A stretch of DNA of 64,000 nt from assembly GCA_019638115.1 (NCBI GenBank), contig JAHBUK010000004.1, positions 124,001 to 188,000 of the forward strand, read 5' to 3'. The notes under the pieces were generated by a model. That model saw only the letters and a program-made list of their open reading frames with translations. It was not told the DNA's origin and ran no database searches. Numbering within the stretch: position 1 is the first letter of the stretch; each line of letters opens with the position of its first letter. Of this stretch, positions 1 through 7,860 are shown in pieces. The position numbers and the translations under genes were made by a program. This DNA comes from Flavobacteriales bacterium (GTDB lineage Bacteria; Bacteroidota; Bacteroidia; Flavobacteriales_F; PHOS-HE28).

Positions 1-312
1 AAGTGGGCCTTGATCGCGCCCATCTTCGTGCCCATGCTCATGCAACTCGGCATCTCGCCCGACCTTACCCAGGCCAGCTACCGCGTGGGCGATTCGGTGA
101 GCAACATCGTAACCCCGCTCATGCCCTACTTCCCGCTGGTGGTGGTGTACTGCCAGCGCTACGTGAAGAGCACCGGCATCGGCACGCTCACCAGCATGAT
201 GCTCCCCTACTCCGCCACCTTCCTGCTGCTGTGGACGCTCTTCCTGCTGGCCTACTGGGCGCTGGGGCTGCCGCTGGGCTTGCAGGCCACGTATGAGTAT
301 GTGCCGATGTAG
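1..312 (+). CDS. AbgT-family transporter, C-terminal part
   Basis: Only the last ~103 residues are in the window; the frame is open from base 1 and stops with TAG at 310-312. The segment SYRVGDSVSNIVTPLMPY followed by a long hydrophobic helix is typical of the C-terminal part of AbgT-family inner-membrane transporters, the family of p-aminobenzoyl-glutamate importer AbgT and MtrF. Known members move p-aminobenzoyl-glutamate or export sulfonamides; the substrate here cannot be told. The 5' end lies outside the window. Confidence 0.85.
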   Translation, partial: KWALIAPIFVPMLMQLGISPDLTQASYRVGDSVSNIVTPLMPYFPLVVVYCQRYVKSTGIGTLTSMMLPYSATFLLLWTLFLLAYWALGLPLGLQATYEYVPM

Positions 313-360
313 GCCATCATACTACTTGCCTCGGTCTCGGAGCACTTAGTTTTGATGGTC

Positions 361-807
361 ATGCACGCTACCCGCACCAACCTTATCATCGGCGCACTGG
401 CGCTTATGATGGCGCCTGGATGCTGTTGCCGACGAGGGTGTATCGATATGAACAGCGAAGTCATCAAGCTGCAAGGCTTCACCTTGGAGGAAGCAGATAG
501 TGTGGTGGTGGTGAGCCGCTCCATGACCCAAGGATGGTCGGATACCACACTGTCCCAAGGAGGGGCTGGATCCTACTTCACATTGCCTGACCTGAGCCTA
601 TACGTCCCTGACCTGAAGAACCCAGACCTGCAACGGGAGATCATTTTTCCGCGGATCGGACGCAGTTATCGGGTGGATGGATTAGTGCGGGAGAGGGAGG
701 TCTGCAACCCGTGCTTCATACCGGGTGGCACGGACTACTACGAAGTGATCGCACGTCATTCGGTGGATGGCGAACAGCGCAGTGGATTGATCACCTTGGT
801 GCGCTGA
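361..807 (+). CDS. Hypothetical small lipoprotein
   Basis: A 148-residue protein I do not recognise. The N-terminus MHATRTNLIIGALALMMAPG followed by Cys looks like a lipoprotein signal, although the residue three before the Cys is Ala rather than the usual Leu, so lipidation is likely but not certain. Several Cys follow at once (CCCRRGC) and a CNPC pair lies near residue 116. The rest is hydrophilic and probably beta-rich, with no membrane helix. ATG 361 is preferred because it gives the cleanest signal; ATG 355 is in frame two codons upstream. It starts 48 bp after the transporter and may be a stand-alone envelope gene. Confidence 0.6.
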   Translation: MHATRTNLIIGALALMMAPGCCCRRGCIDMNSEVIKLQGFTLEEADSVVVVSRSMTQGWSDTTLSQGGAGSYFTLPDLSLYVPDLKNPDLQREIIFPRIGRSYRVDGLVREREVCNPCFIPGGTDYYEVIARHSVDGEQRSGLITLVR

Positions 808-950
808 TGTTCGCCTTGGAAGGAACATCCGATCGTACTTCCTCCTATTCCATCACCAAACCCAGGCCTGCGACGCATGCAGGATCCTCGGATCGGTCAT
901 ACCCACCCCTCCGGTACGGTCATTGCCGCGCCGTGCCCGATATTCGCCCC

Positions 951-3155
951 ATGCTACAACGTACCGCCTTCGCAACAGCAGCACTTGGCCTTGCCCTGCT
1001 GCTCAGCCCCGCCCTGCACGCCCAGAAGGAACTCACCAACCGCGACATCTGGTACAGTCCGCTGTTCAGTGCGGAGTTCGTGGGGGGGCTGGCCAGCATG
1101 AACGATGGCGAGCACTACACGGCCCTGGAAGCCGACGAGCAGGGGCCGGTGATCAAGCGCTACGCGTACCGCAGCGGCGAGGTGGTGGACGTGGTGCTGC
1201 GCGGCAGCGAGCTGGTGCCGGCCGGTGCCAAGGAGCCGGTGGAGATGGACGGCTACAGCTTCAGCGGCGATGAGCGCATGCTGATGATCGAGACCGGCAG
1301 CGAGCCGCTGTACCGCTACAGCTACTTCGCCCAGCACTACGTGTTCGACCGTGGCACCCGCAGCCTGCGTCCGCTAAGCGACCCCAAGGGCCCCAAGCAG
1401 CGCCTGGCCACCTTCAGCCCCGATGGCAGCAAGGCCGCCTTCGTGCGCGACAACGACCTCTACGTGGTGGACCTGGCCAGCATGAAGGAGACCCGCGTGA
1501 CCACCGACGGCGCATGGAACAAGGTGCTGAATGGCGCCACCGACTGGGTTTACGAGGAGGAATTCGCGCTGACCCAGGGTTATGCCTGGAGCCCCACCGG
1601 CAACAAGCTGCTGTACCTGCGCAGCGATGAGAGCGGCGTGCGCGAGTTCAACATGGCCATGTACCAAGGCCGCCTGTATCCCGAGGACCAGCGTTTCAAA
1701 TACCCCAAGGCCGGCGAGGACAACAGCGTGGTGAGCCTGCACGTGTTCGACATCGCCAGCGGCAGGAGCATGCGCATCCCCCATGGCATGGAGTACATCC
1801 CGCGCCTGGGCTTCACCGCCAATGAGGATGTGCTTTGGTTCATGCGCATGGACCGCCTGCAGCAGACCAAGGAGATCTGCACCGTGGACCTGCGCCAGCG
1901 CGCCGACCCGCCCGTGCCCAACGTGGTGTACCGCGAAACGAGCAAGACCTACGTGGAAGTGACCGACGACCTGCACTTCACCGCCGATGGCAAGGGCTTC
2001 GTGCTCACCAGCGAGCGCAACGGCTGGAACCACATCTACTACGTACCCATGGGCGGCACGCCCAAAGCCATCACCAGCGGCAACTGGGACGTGGTGGAGG
2101 TGAAGGGCATCGATGAGAAAGGCCGCCGGGTGATCTTCACCGCATCGCGCAACGCCCCCCAGCAGCAGGAGGTATGGGCCGTGGAGCTTGAAGGTCGCGG
2201 CCTGCGGGAGCTTTCGCCCAAGGGCGGCTTCAACAACGCGGAGTTCAGCACGGGCTTCCGCTTCTTCATCAACACACGCAGCACGCTGAACACCGTGCCC
2301 GTGATCACCCTGCACGAGGGCAGCGGAAAGCTGGTTAAGACCCTGAAGGACAATGCGCGCCTGCAGAAGACCGCGGCGGAATACGGCCTGGTGGAACGGG
2401 AGTTCTTCAGCCTCACCACCGAGGGGGGCGTAGCGCTGAACGGCTGGATGCTGAAGCCACCCGGTTTCCAGAGCAGCCAGCGCTACCCGGTGTTCATGGC
2501 CCAGTACAGCGGCCCCAACAGCAACGAGGTGAAGGACAGCTGGAGCGGTCGCAACCACCTGTGGTACTCCATGCTGGCGCAGAAGGGCTACGTGGTGGTG
2601 TGCGTGGATGGGCGCGGCACCGGGCGGCGCGGGCGCGACTTCCGGCACGTGACCTACGGGCAACTGGGCAAGTACGAGACCGAGGACCAGATCGGCGCCG
2701 CGCGCTGGCTGGCCAAGCAGCCTTGGGTGGATGCGGAGCGCATCGGCATCTGGGGCTGGAGCTACGGCGGCTACATGAGCAGCCTGTGCATCACCAAGGG
2801 CGCCGACGTGTTCAAGGCCGCGATCGCCGTGGCACCGGTGACCAACTGGCGCTACTACGACAGCATCTACACCGAGCGCTACATGGGCCTGCCCAAGGAC
2901 AACGGCGAGGGCTACGACAGCAACAGCCCCATCAACCACGTGGACAAGCTGAAGGGCAACTACCTGCTGATCCACGGCATGGGCGACGACAACGTACACT
3001 TCCAGAACGCCGCGGAAATGATAAACGCCCTGGTGAAGGCCAACAAGCAGTTCGATCAATTCTCCTACCCCGACCGGAACCACGGCATCTACGGCGGCAC
3101 CACACGCATGCACCTGTACGAGCTGATGACCGAGTGGCTGGAGCGAAAGCTGTGA
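951..3155 (+). CDS. Secreted dipeptidyl peptidase IV (peptidase S9B)
   Basis: A 734-residue serine peptidase that removes N-terminal dipeptides, usually Xaa-Pro, in the periplasm or outside the cell. The frame is open from 711, but ATG 951 starts a clear signal peptide (MLQRTAFATAALGLALLL, ending near HAQ) and avoids overlap with the upstream lipoprotein gene. A beta-propeller fills roughly residues 60-480 and carries the double-Glu motif DWVYEEEF that binds the substrate amino terminus. An alpha/beta hydrolase domain follows with nucleophile Ser604 in GWSYGGY, Asp679 in GDDNVH and His711 in NHGIYGG. The spacings of 75 and 32 residues match DPP-IV (78 and 32). Together with the POT transporter downstream it suggests peptide scavenging. 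Confidence 0.95.
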   Translation: MLQRTAFATAALGLALLLSPALHAQKELTNRDIWYSPLFSAEFVGGLASMNDGEHYTALEADEQGPVIKRYAYRSGEVVDVVLRGSELVPAGAKEPVEMDGYSFSGDERMLMIETGSEPLYRYSYFAQHYVFDRGTRSLRPLSDPKGPKQRLATFSPDGSKAAFVRDNDLYVVDLASMKETRVTTDGAWNKVLNGATDWVYEEEFALTQGYAWSPTGNKLLYLRSDESGVREFNMAMYQGRLYPEDQRFKYPKAGEDNSVVSLHVFDIASGRSMRIPHGMEYIPRLGFTANEDVLWFMRMDRLQQTKEICTVDLRQRADPPVPNVVYRETSKTYVEVTDDLHFTADGKGFVLTSERNGWNHIYYVPMGGTPKAITSGNWDVVEVKGIDEKGRRVIFTASRNAPQQQEVWAVELEGRGLRELSPKGGFNNAEFSTGFRFFINTRSTLNTVPVITLHEGSGKLVKTLKDNARLQKTAAEYGLVEREFFSLTTEGGVALNGWMLKPPGFQSSQRYPVFMAQYSGPNSNEVKDSWSGRNHLWYSMLAQKGYVVVCVDGRGTGRRGRDFRHVTYGQLGKYETEDQIGAARWLAKQPWVDAERIGIWGWSYGGYMSSLCITKGADVFKAAIAVAPVTNWRYYDSIYTERYMGLPKDNGEGYDSNSPINHVDKLKGNYLLIHGMGDDNVHFQNAAEMINALVKANKQFDQFSYPDRNHGIYGGTTRMHLYELMTEWLERKL

Positions 3156-3157
3156 GG

Positions 3158-3310
3158 GAGGAAACGCTGAACGGAAGAAACGCTGAACGGTGGAAACGTT
3201 GAACGCTGAACAGGAGGAAACGCTGAACGGAGGAAACGCTCAACGGAAGAAACGCTCAACGGATGAAACGCTCAACGGAAGAAACGCTGAACGGAAGAAA
3301 CGTTGAACCC
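3158..3310 (+). repeat. Degenerate 16-bp tandem repeat
   Basis: About nine head-to-tail copies of a 16-bp unit close to GGAAGAAACGCTGAAC lie directly after the peptidase stop codon. Copies differ mainly at GGAAG/GGAGG/GGATG and CTGAAC/CTCAAC/TTGAAC. No plausible gene is present. The array continues almost immediately into a second array with a different period. Confidence 0.85.
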
Positions 3311-3316
3311 TTCGTG

Positions 3317-3575
3317 ACTTGAGCCTTGAAGCTTGTGTATTGAGACTTGAGACTTGAGTATTGAGTATTGAGTATTGAGCCTTGAAGCTTGTGTATTGAG
3401 ACTTGAATCTTGAGACTTGTGACTTGGATCTTGAGTATTGAGCCTTGAGACTTGAGTATTGAGTTTTGAGCCTTGAAGCTTGAGTATTGAGACTTGGATC
3501 TTGAGCATTGAAGCTTGTGACTTGAGCCTTGAGACTTGCGCATTAAGCCTTGTGACTTGAGCCTTGAGTCTTGCC
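3317..3575 (+). repeat. 37-copy heptanucleotide array (nnTTGAG)
   Basis: A continuous stretch of 259 bp splits exactly into 37 seven-base units: ACTTGAG, TATTGAG, CCTTGAA, GCTTGTG and similar. The TTG core is present in all but one unit (CATTAAG); the first two and last two bases vary. A period of 7 is not a multiple of 3, which argues against coding, and frames through it are translated repeats. It ends at the probable promoter of the POT gene, whose -33 TTG is part of the last unit. Confidence 0.9.
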
Positions 3576-3599
3576 ACTTCCCTCTCCCGCCTATATTCG
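3571..3599 (+). promoter_or_regulatory. Bacteroidetes-type promoter for the POT transporter
   Basis: TTG at 3571-3573, an 18-bp spacer, and TATATTCG at 3592-3599, a 7-of-8 match to the Bacteroidetes -7 element TAnnTTTG. It lies 50 bp before ATG 3650. Confidence 0.5.
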
Positions 3600-3649
3600 G
3601 CGACCAGTAACCCGACCCGTAGCACATAACGAACACCATCCGACCAGCC

Positions 3650-5695
3650 ATGAGCTCTTCGATCGATACGATGACCATTCCGGTGGAACAACCACCCAGC
3701 GGCGGTCACCCGCGCGGCCTGTACGTGCTCTTCATGGCCGAGATGTGGGAGCGCTTCTGCTACTACGGCATGCGGGTGCTGTTGACGCTGTACCTGATCA
3801 AGTCGCTGTTGATGGGCGACAATACGGCCTTCGCCATCTACGGTGCCTACACGGCGCTGGTGTACGCCGCCCCGGTGCTGGGTGGCCGCATTGCGGACAA
3901 GATATTGGGCTACCGCCTGGCGGTGATCCTGGGCGGGGTGCTGATGGCCATCGGGGAGTTCATGATCCTGGGCGGCTCGGAGAGTTGGCTCTACATCGGC
4001 ATGGGCATGATCATCATCGGCAACGGCTACTTCAAGGCCAACATCAGCTCCATCGTGGGCAAGCTTTACGCCGATGGCGATAACCGCCGCGACTCGGGCT
4101 TCACGATCTTCTACATCGGCATCAACATCGGTGCACTGCTGGCCACCACGGTGGTGGCGGAGGTGGGCAACATCTACGGCTACGAGTACGGCTTCGCGCT
4201 GGCCGGTCTGGGCATGTTGGCCGGTCTGGTCTTCTTCATTGGCGGGCAGAACACCTTCCGCCACGTGGCCGAGGCACCCGACCCGGTAAAGCTGAACGCC
4301 CCCTACCTGGGGCCCCTGAGCCTGAAGTGGACCACCATCCTGGCCTCCCTGCTGGCGGTGCCCGTGCTCTACCTGCTGATGGTGAACGCCTACGTGGTGG
4401 GCTACCTGCTGGGTGTCATCGCCCTGATCGTGATCTACACCCTGATGTCACGCGGCATCAAGGAAGGCAAGGTGCTGCGCGACCGCATGATCGTGTTCAT
4501 CATCCTGATGCTCTTCAACATCGTGTTCTGGGCCTGTTTCGAGCAGGCGGGCACCAGCCTCACGCTCTTCGCCGACCGCAACGTGGACCGCATGATCGGC
4601 AGCTGGGAGATGGGCGCTGCCACCACGCAGTTCTTCAACCCGGCCTTCATCATCATCATGGGCTCGGTGTTCAGCATGCTGTGGGTGTACCTGAACCGCA
4701 TCGGCAAGAACCCGAACATCCCCATGAAGTTCGGCATCGGCATCGTGCTGCTGGGCCTGGGCTACCTAACGGTGAAGATCGCGCCGGTGTCGCCCATGTA
4801 CCTGGTGCCCCTGTGGGTGCTGGCCTTGTTGTACTTCCTGCACACGGTGGGCGAGCTCTTCATCTCCCCCATCGGCCTGAGCATGGTCACCAAGCTCGTG
4901 CCCAAGGACATGACCGGAACGGCCATGGGTGCGTGGTTCCTGAGCTTCGCCGGGGCCAACTTCATGGCCGGGGTGCTGGCCATGGCCACCGGCGTGGGGC
5001 ACGGAGGAAGCGAACCTCCCAAGTTCGATCTGGAGCATGAGAAGCGCATCATACTCCTTACCGAGGCCCAGGACACCGTGGAAGTGAAGGTGAAGGAAGC
5101 AGCGGCCGCCATTGCCCAGTTGAACAAGTACTACGCAGACCGCGCCGACTTGAGCGAAACCGACCTGCGCATACCGGAGGAACTGAGCTCGCTGGTGGAT
5201 GCGCTACCGCAGACGTTCCGCAGGATCAATTCGGAGTTGGTGGAGGTGTACAGCGATACCAACGCTTACAAGTTCCCCAAACACATCCGTTTCGACAACA
5301 TCACCAAGCTGCACTTGGAGCAGGTCCATGCCCTGAACGAGGGCCTGGACGGTCTGCGCAATGCCACCATGAGCCTGGTGGGCAAGACCGCCGAGGAGAT
5401 CGACCACAAGCCCGTGGCTGAAGCCATGTTGGGCATCAACGGCACCTTGGAGACCATCAGCGGCAAAGTGGTGGACGAACTGCGCGGCAAGAGCAAGGAC
5501 GAGGATCCCTTTTTGCGCGGAGCTGTGCAGGCCTACAAGGACTATGGTACGAAGACCGCCACCCTGGCCTCGCACATGTACTGGCTGGTATACAGCCATG
5601 TCTACATCCTGATGGGCCTGATCACCGTGGCCATCGGTGTGGTGCTGATGCTGGTCTCCGGCCCCTTGAACCGGATGATGCACGGCGTACGTTGA
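3650..5695 (+). CDS. POT/PTR2-family proton-coupled peptide transporter
   Basis: A 681-residue inner-membrane symporter of the major facilitator superfamily that imports di- and tripeptides with protons. The N-terminal signature AEMWERFCYYGMR (about residues 30-42) and GGRIADKILGY (about 83-93) are POT hallmarks. The first ~450 residues hold most helices. A hydrophilic, helix-prone segment of roughly 185 residues (about 462-645) then precedes one last pair of helices near YWLVYSHVYILMGLITVAIG. Typical bacterial POTs are about 500 residues, so this insertion is the unusual part. The start is the ATG 50 bp downstream of a good promoter. Confidence 0.93.
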   Translation: MSSSIDTMTIPVEQPPSGGHPRGLYVLFMAEMWERFCYYGMRVLLTLYLIKSLLMGDNTAFAIYGAYTALVYAAPVLGGRIADKILGYRLAVILGGVLMAIGEFMILGGSESWLYIGMGMIIIGNGYFKANISSIVGKLYADGDNRRDSGFTIFYIGINIGALLATTVVAEVGNIYGYEYGFALAGLGMLAGLVFFIGGQNTFRHVAEAPDPVKLNAPYLGPLSLKWTTILASLLAVPVLYLLMVNAYVVGYLLGVIALIVIYTLMSRGIKEGKVLRDRMIVFIILMLFNIVFWACFEQAGTSLTLFADRNVDRMIGSWEMGAATTQFFNPAFIIIMGSVFSMLWVYLNRIGKNPNIPMKFGIGIVLLGLGYLTVKIAPVSPMYLVPLWVLALLYFLHTVGELFISPIGLSMVTKLVPKDMTGTAMGAWFLSFAGANFMAGVLAMATGVGHGGSEPPKFDLEHEKRIILLTEAQDTVEVKVKEAAAAIAQLNKYYADRADLSETDLRIPEELSSLVDALPQTFRRINSELVEVYSDTNAYKFPKHIRFDNITKLHLEQVHALNEGLDGLRNATMSLVGKTAEEIDHKPVAEAMLGINGTLETISGKVVDELRGKSKDEDPFLRGAVQAYKDYGTKTATLASHMYWLVYSHVYILMGLITVAIGVVLMLVSGPLNRMMHGVR

Positions 5696-5742
5696 TCCCG
5701 GCACGAACATTGGAAAGCGAAGCCCCTCGATACCACACCACC

Positions 5743-6300
5743 ATGCGCACCCTGATCCTCGCACTGGCCCTCCTGCCTTTGGCAACCGTGGCCCAGACCA
5801 CCACCAGCAAAGGCATTCAATGGCTGAGCATTGAAGAAGCACAGGCCAAGGCGAAGAAAGCCCCCCGCCCGCTGCTGATCGATGTGTACACCAACTGGTG
5901 CGGTCCCTGCAAGATGTTGGACCGCAACACCTTCAGCCACCCCAAGCTGGCCGAGTACGTGAACAAGCACTTCTACCCGGTGAAGTTCAATGCCGAAGGC
6001 GGTGACGCGGTGACCTGGAACGGCGAGAAGTTGGAGAACCCGGACTATAACCCGGCCAACGCTTCGGGCCGCAACGGCACCCACCACCTCACCTACCGCA
6101 TCGCCAATGTGAACGGCCGCATCGCCTACCCCACCATCGTTTACCTGGACAGCGACCTGAACGTACTGGCACCGGTGCAGGGTTTGATGTCGCCCGAACA
6201 GATGGAACCGGTCCTCGCCTATTTCGGCGAAGGCCACTACAAGACGCAGGACTACCAGACCTTCATGGGCACCTTCAAGAGCCAGTGGACCACGCCATAG
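5743..6300 (+). CDS. Secreted thioredoxin-family protein
   Basis: A 185-residue protein with a cleavable signal (MRTLILALALLPLATVAQ) and a thioredoxin fold. The redox motif is WCGPC with Cys53 and Cys56, and the cis-Pro region is IAYPTIVYLD. It probably acts as a disulfide reductase or isomerase in the periplasm. The frame is open from 5692, but ATG 5743 begins the signal peptide. It starts 47 bp after the transporter and is followed by a strong terminator. Confidence 0.88.
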   Translation: MRTLILALALLPLATVAQTTTSKGIQWLSIEEAQAKAKKAPRPLLIDVYTNWCGPCKMLDRNTFSHPKLAEYVNKHFYPVKFNAEGGDAVTWNGEKLENPDYNPANASGRNGTHHLTYRIANVNGRIAYPTIVYLDSDLNVLAPVQGLMSPEQMEPVLAYFGEGHYKTQDYQTFMGTFKSQWTTP

Positions 6301-6317
6301 GCTTGTGCATGCACCCT

Positions 6318-6345
6318 TGAAAAGCCCCGCCAACGCGGGGTTTTT
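6318..6345 (+). terminator. Rho-independent terminator
   Basis: The stem CCCCGC/GCGGGG with loop CAAC at 6325-6340 is flanked by AAAAG upstream and TTTTT downstream, a textbook intrinsic terminator just after the thioredoxin gene. Confidence 0.9.
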
Positions 6346-6365
6346 CGCTTTGTGCGAACATCATC

Positions 6366-6394
6366 TTGGAGCGCATTGTTCTTTGCTACCTTAG
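6366..6394 (+). promoter_or_regulatory. Promoter for citrate synthase
   Basis: TTG at 6366-6368, an 18-bp spacer and TACCTTAG at 6387-6394 (7 of 8 matches to TAnnTTTG). The predicted leader to ATG 6440 is about 40 bases. Confidence 0.5.
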
Positions 6395-6439
6395 CGGCCG
6401 ACCCGAAAAAACACACCACTACAATCACCCGAAGCGGCG

Positions 6440-7729
6440 ATGAGCGACAAGGCGCAGATCATTCTGGACGGAAAAACCTATGAATTGCCGATCGTTACCG
6501 GCACCGAGGGCGAGAAGGCCATCGACATCGCGAAGCTGCGTGATCTGACGGGCTACGTGACCCTGGACTTCGGATACAAGAACACCGGCGCCACCACCAG
6601 CGCCATCACCTTCCTCGATGGCGAGGAGGGCATCCTGCAGTACCGTGGCTACCCCATCGAACAGCTGGCCGAGAAGGCCTCCTTCATCGAGGTGGCCTAC
6701 CTGCTGCTCTTCGGCGAACTGCCGAACAAGAAGCAGCTCGATGAGTTCGAGGGGAACATCCGCTACCACTCGCTGGTGCACGAGGACATGAAGCGCTTCT
6801 TCGAGCACTACCCGGCCAATGCCCACCCCATGGGCATCCTCTCGGCCATGGTGAACTCGCTGAGCACCTTCTACCCCAAGAGCCAGAATCCCCACCGCCC
6901 GCAGCATGAGGTGCTGCGCACCATCCACCGCCTGATCGCCAAGATGCCCACGCTGGCGGCCATCAGCTACAAGAACAACCTCGGCCATCCTTACATGTAC
7001 CCGGACAACAAGCTGGGCTACGTGGAGAACTTCCTGCACATGATGTTCGCCCTCCCGACCGAGGAGTACAAGGTGGACCCCGTGGTGGCCAACGCATTGA
7101 ACACCCTGTTGATCCTGCACGCCGACCACGAGCAGAACTGCAGCACCAGCACGGTGCGCATCGTGGGCAGCAGCCAGAGCAACCTGTACAGCAGCGTGAG
7201 CGCCGGCATCGCCGCCCTGTGGGGCCCTCTGCACGGTGGTGCCAACCAGGAGGTGATCGAGATGCTGGAGACCATCCGCAACGACGGTGGCGACATCCAG
7301 AAGTGGGTGAACAAGGCCAAGGACAAGAACGACCCCTTCCGCCTCTTCGGCTTCGGGCACCGCGTGTACAAGAACTTCGACCCGCGCGCACGCATCATCA
7401 AGAAGAGCTGCGACGATGTGCTGGCCGCACTCGGCGTGAAGGACCCCGTGCTGGACATCGCCAAGCAACTGGAGGAGATCGCCCTGAAGGACGACTACTT
7501 CATCGAGCGCAAGCTGTACCCCAACGTGGACTTCTACAGCGGCATCATCTACCGCGCCATCGGCATCCCCACCCGCATGTTCACCGTGATGTTCGCCCTG
7601 GGCCGCCTGCCCGGCTGGATCGCACAGTGGAAGGAGATGGTGGAGAACAAGGAGCCCATTGGCCGCCCGCGCCAGATCTACACCGGTGCCACCAAGCGCG
7701 ATTACGTGGCGCTGAAGGACCGCGGCTGA
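6440..7729 (+). CDS. gltA: Citrate synthase
   Basis: A 429-residue enzyme that condenses oxaloacetate and acetyl-CoA to citrate, the entry step of the TCA cycle, in the cytoplasm. Catalytic residues are in place: His265 (LHGGANQE), His307 (GFGHRVYKNFDPRA) and Asp364 (PNVDFYSG), nearly the same numbering as E. coli GltA (264, 305, 362). Length and N-terminal beta-rich segment fit the hexameric type II enzyme of Gram-negative bacteria, which is NADH-sensitive in some species. It is monocistronic between its own promoter and a hairpin. Confidence 0.97.
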   Translation: MSDKAQIILDGKTYELPIVTGTEGEKAIDIAKLRDLTGYVTLDFGYKNTGATTSAITFLDGEEGILQYRGYPIEQLAEKASFIEVAYLLLFGELPNKKQLDEFEGNIRYHSLVHEDMKRFFEHYPANAHPMGILSAMVNSLSTFYPKSQNPHRPQHEVLRTIHRLIAKMPTLAAISYKNNLGHPYMYPDNKLGYVENFLHMMFALPTEEYKVDPVVANALNTLLILHADHEQNCSTSTVRIVGSSQSNLYSSVSAGIAALWGPLHGGANQEVIEMLETIRNDGGDIQKWVNKAKDKNDPFRLFGFGHRVYKNFDPRARIIKKSCDDVLAALGVKDPVLDIAKQLEEIALKDDYFIERKLYPNVDFYSGIIYRAIGIPTRMFTVMFALGRLPGWIAQWKEMVENKEPIGRPRQIYTGATKRDYVALKDRG

Positions 7730-7747
7730 TCCGCACCCAAGAACATG

Positions 7748-7778
7748 ACGAACGCCTGGTCCTTGGCCGGGCGTTCGT
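7748..7778 (+). terminator. Hairpin after gltA, probable terminator
   Basis: The 9-bp stem ACGAACGCC/GGCGTTCGT encloses a 13-base loop 18 bp after the gltA stop. There is no long T-run (GTGTTCCC follows), so efficiency is uncertain. Confidence 0.5.
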
Positions 7779-7797
7779 GTTCCCGATCGCTGCTACC

Positions 7798-7840
7798 TGA
7801 CATCCGTCAGCTTGCACCCGCCCGCGTCCCGGCAGCTTTG
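7798..7840 (+). promoter_or_regulatory. Fnr/CRP-type site and promoter of ccoI
   Basis: The palindrome TGAC-ATCC-GTCA lies at 7798-7809 with its centre at 7803.5. The -7-like element CAGCTTTG is at 7833-7840, its final G 36.5 bases from the palindrome centre. The expected transcript start near 7847 puts the site at about -43, the class II activator position. The same geometry recurs at four other promoters here. Confidence 0.6.
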
Positions 7841-7860
7841 CGTCCGATATCCATCGGACC

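Noticed and set aside
711..950. N-terminal extension of the DPP-IV frame
   Set aside because: It overlaps the lipoprotein gene and would hide the signal peptide that starts at ATG 951.
1374..3113. 579-residue antisense frame inside the peptidase gene
   Set aside because: Low-complexity His/Val/Ala-rich translation typical of the antisense of high-GC genes; the sense frame is a complete DPP-IV.
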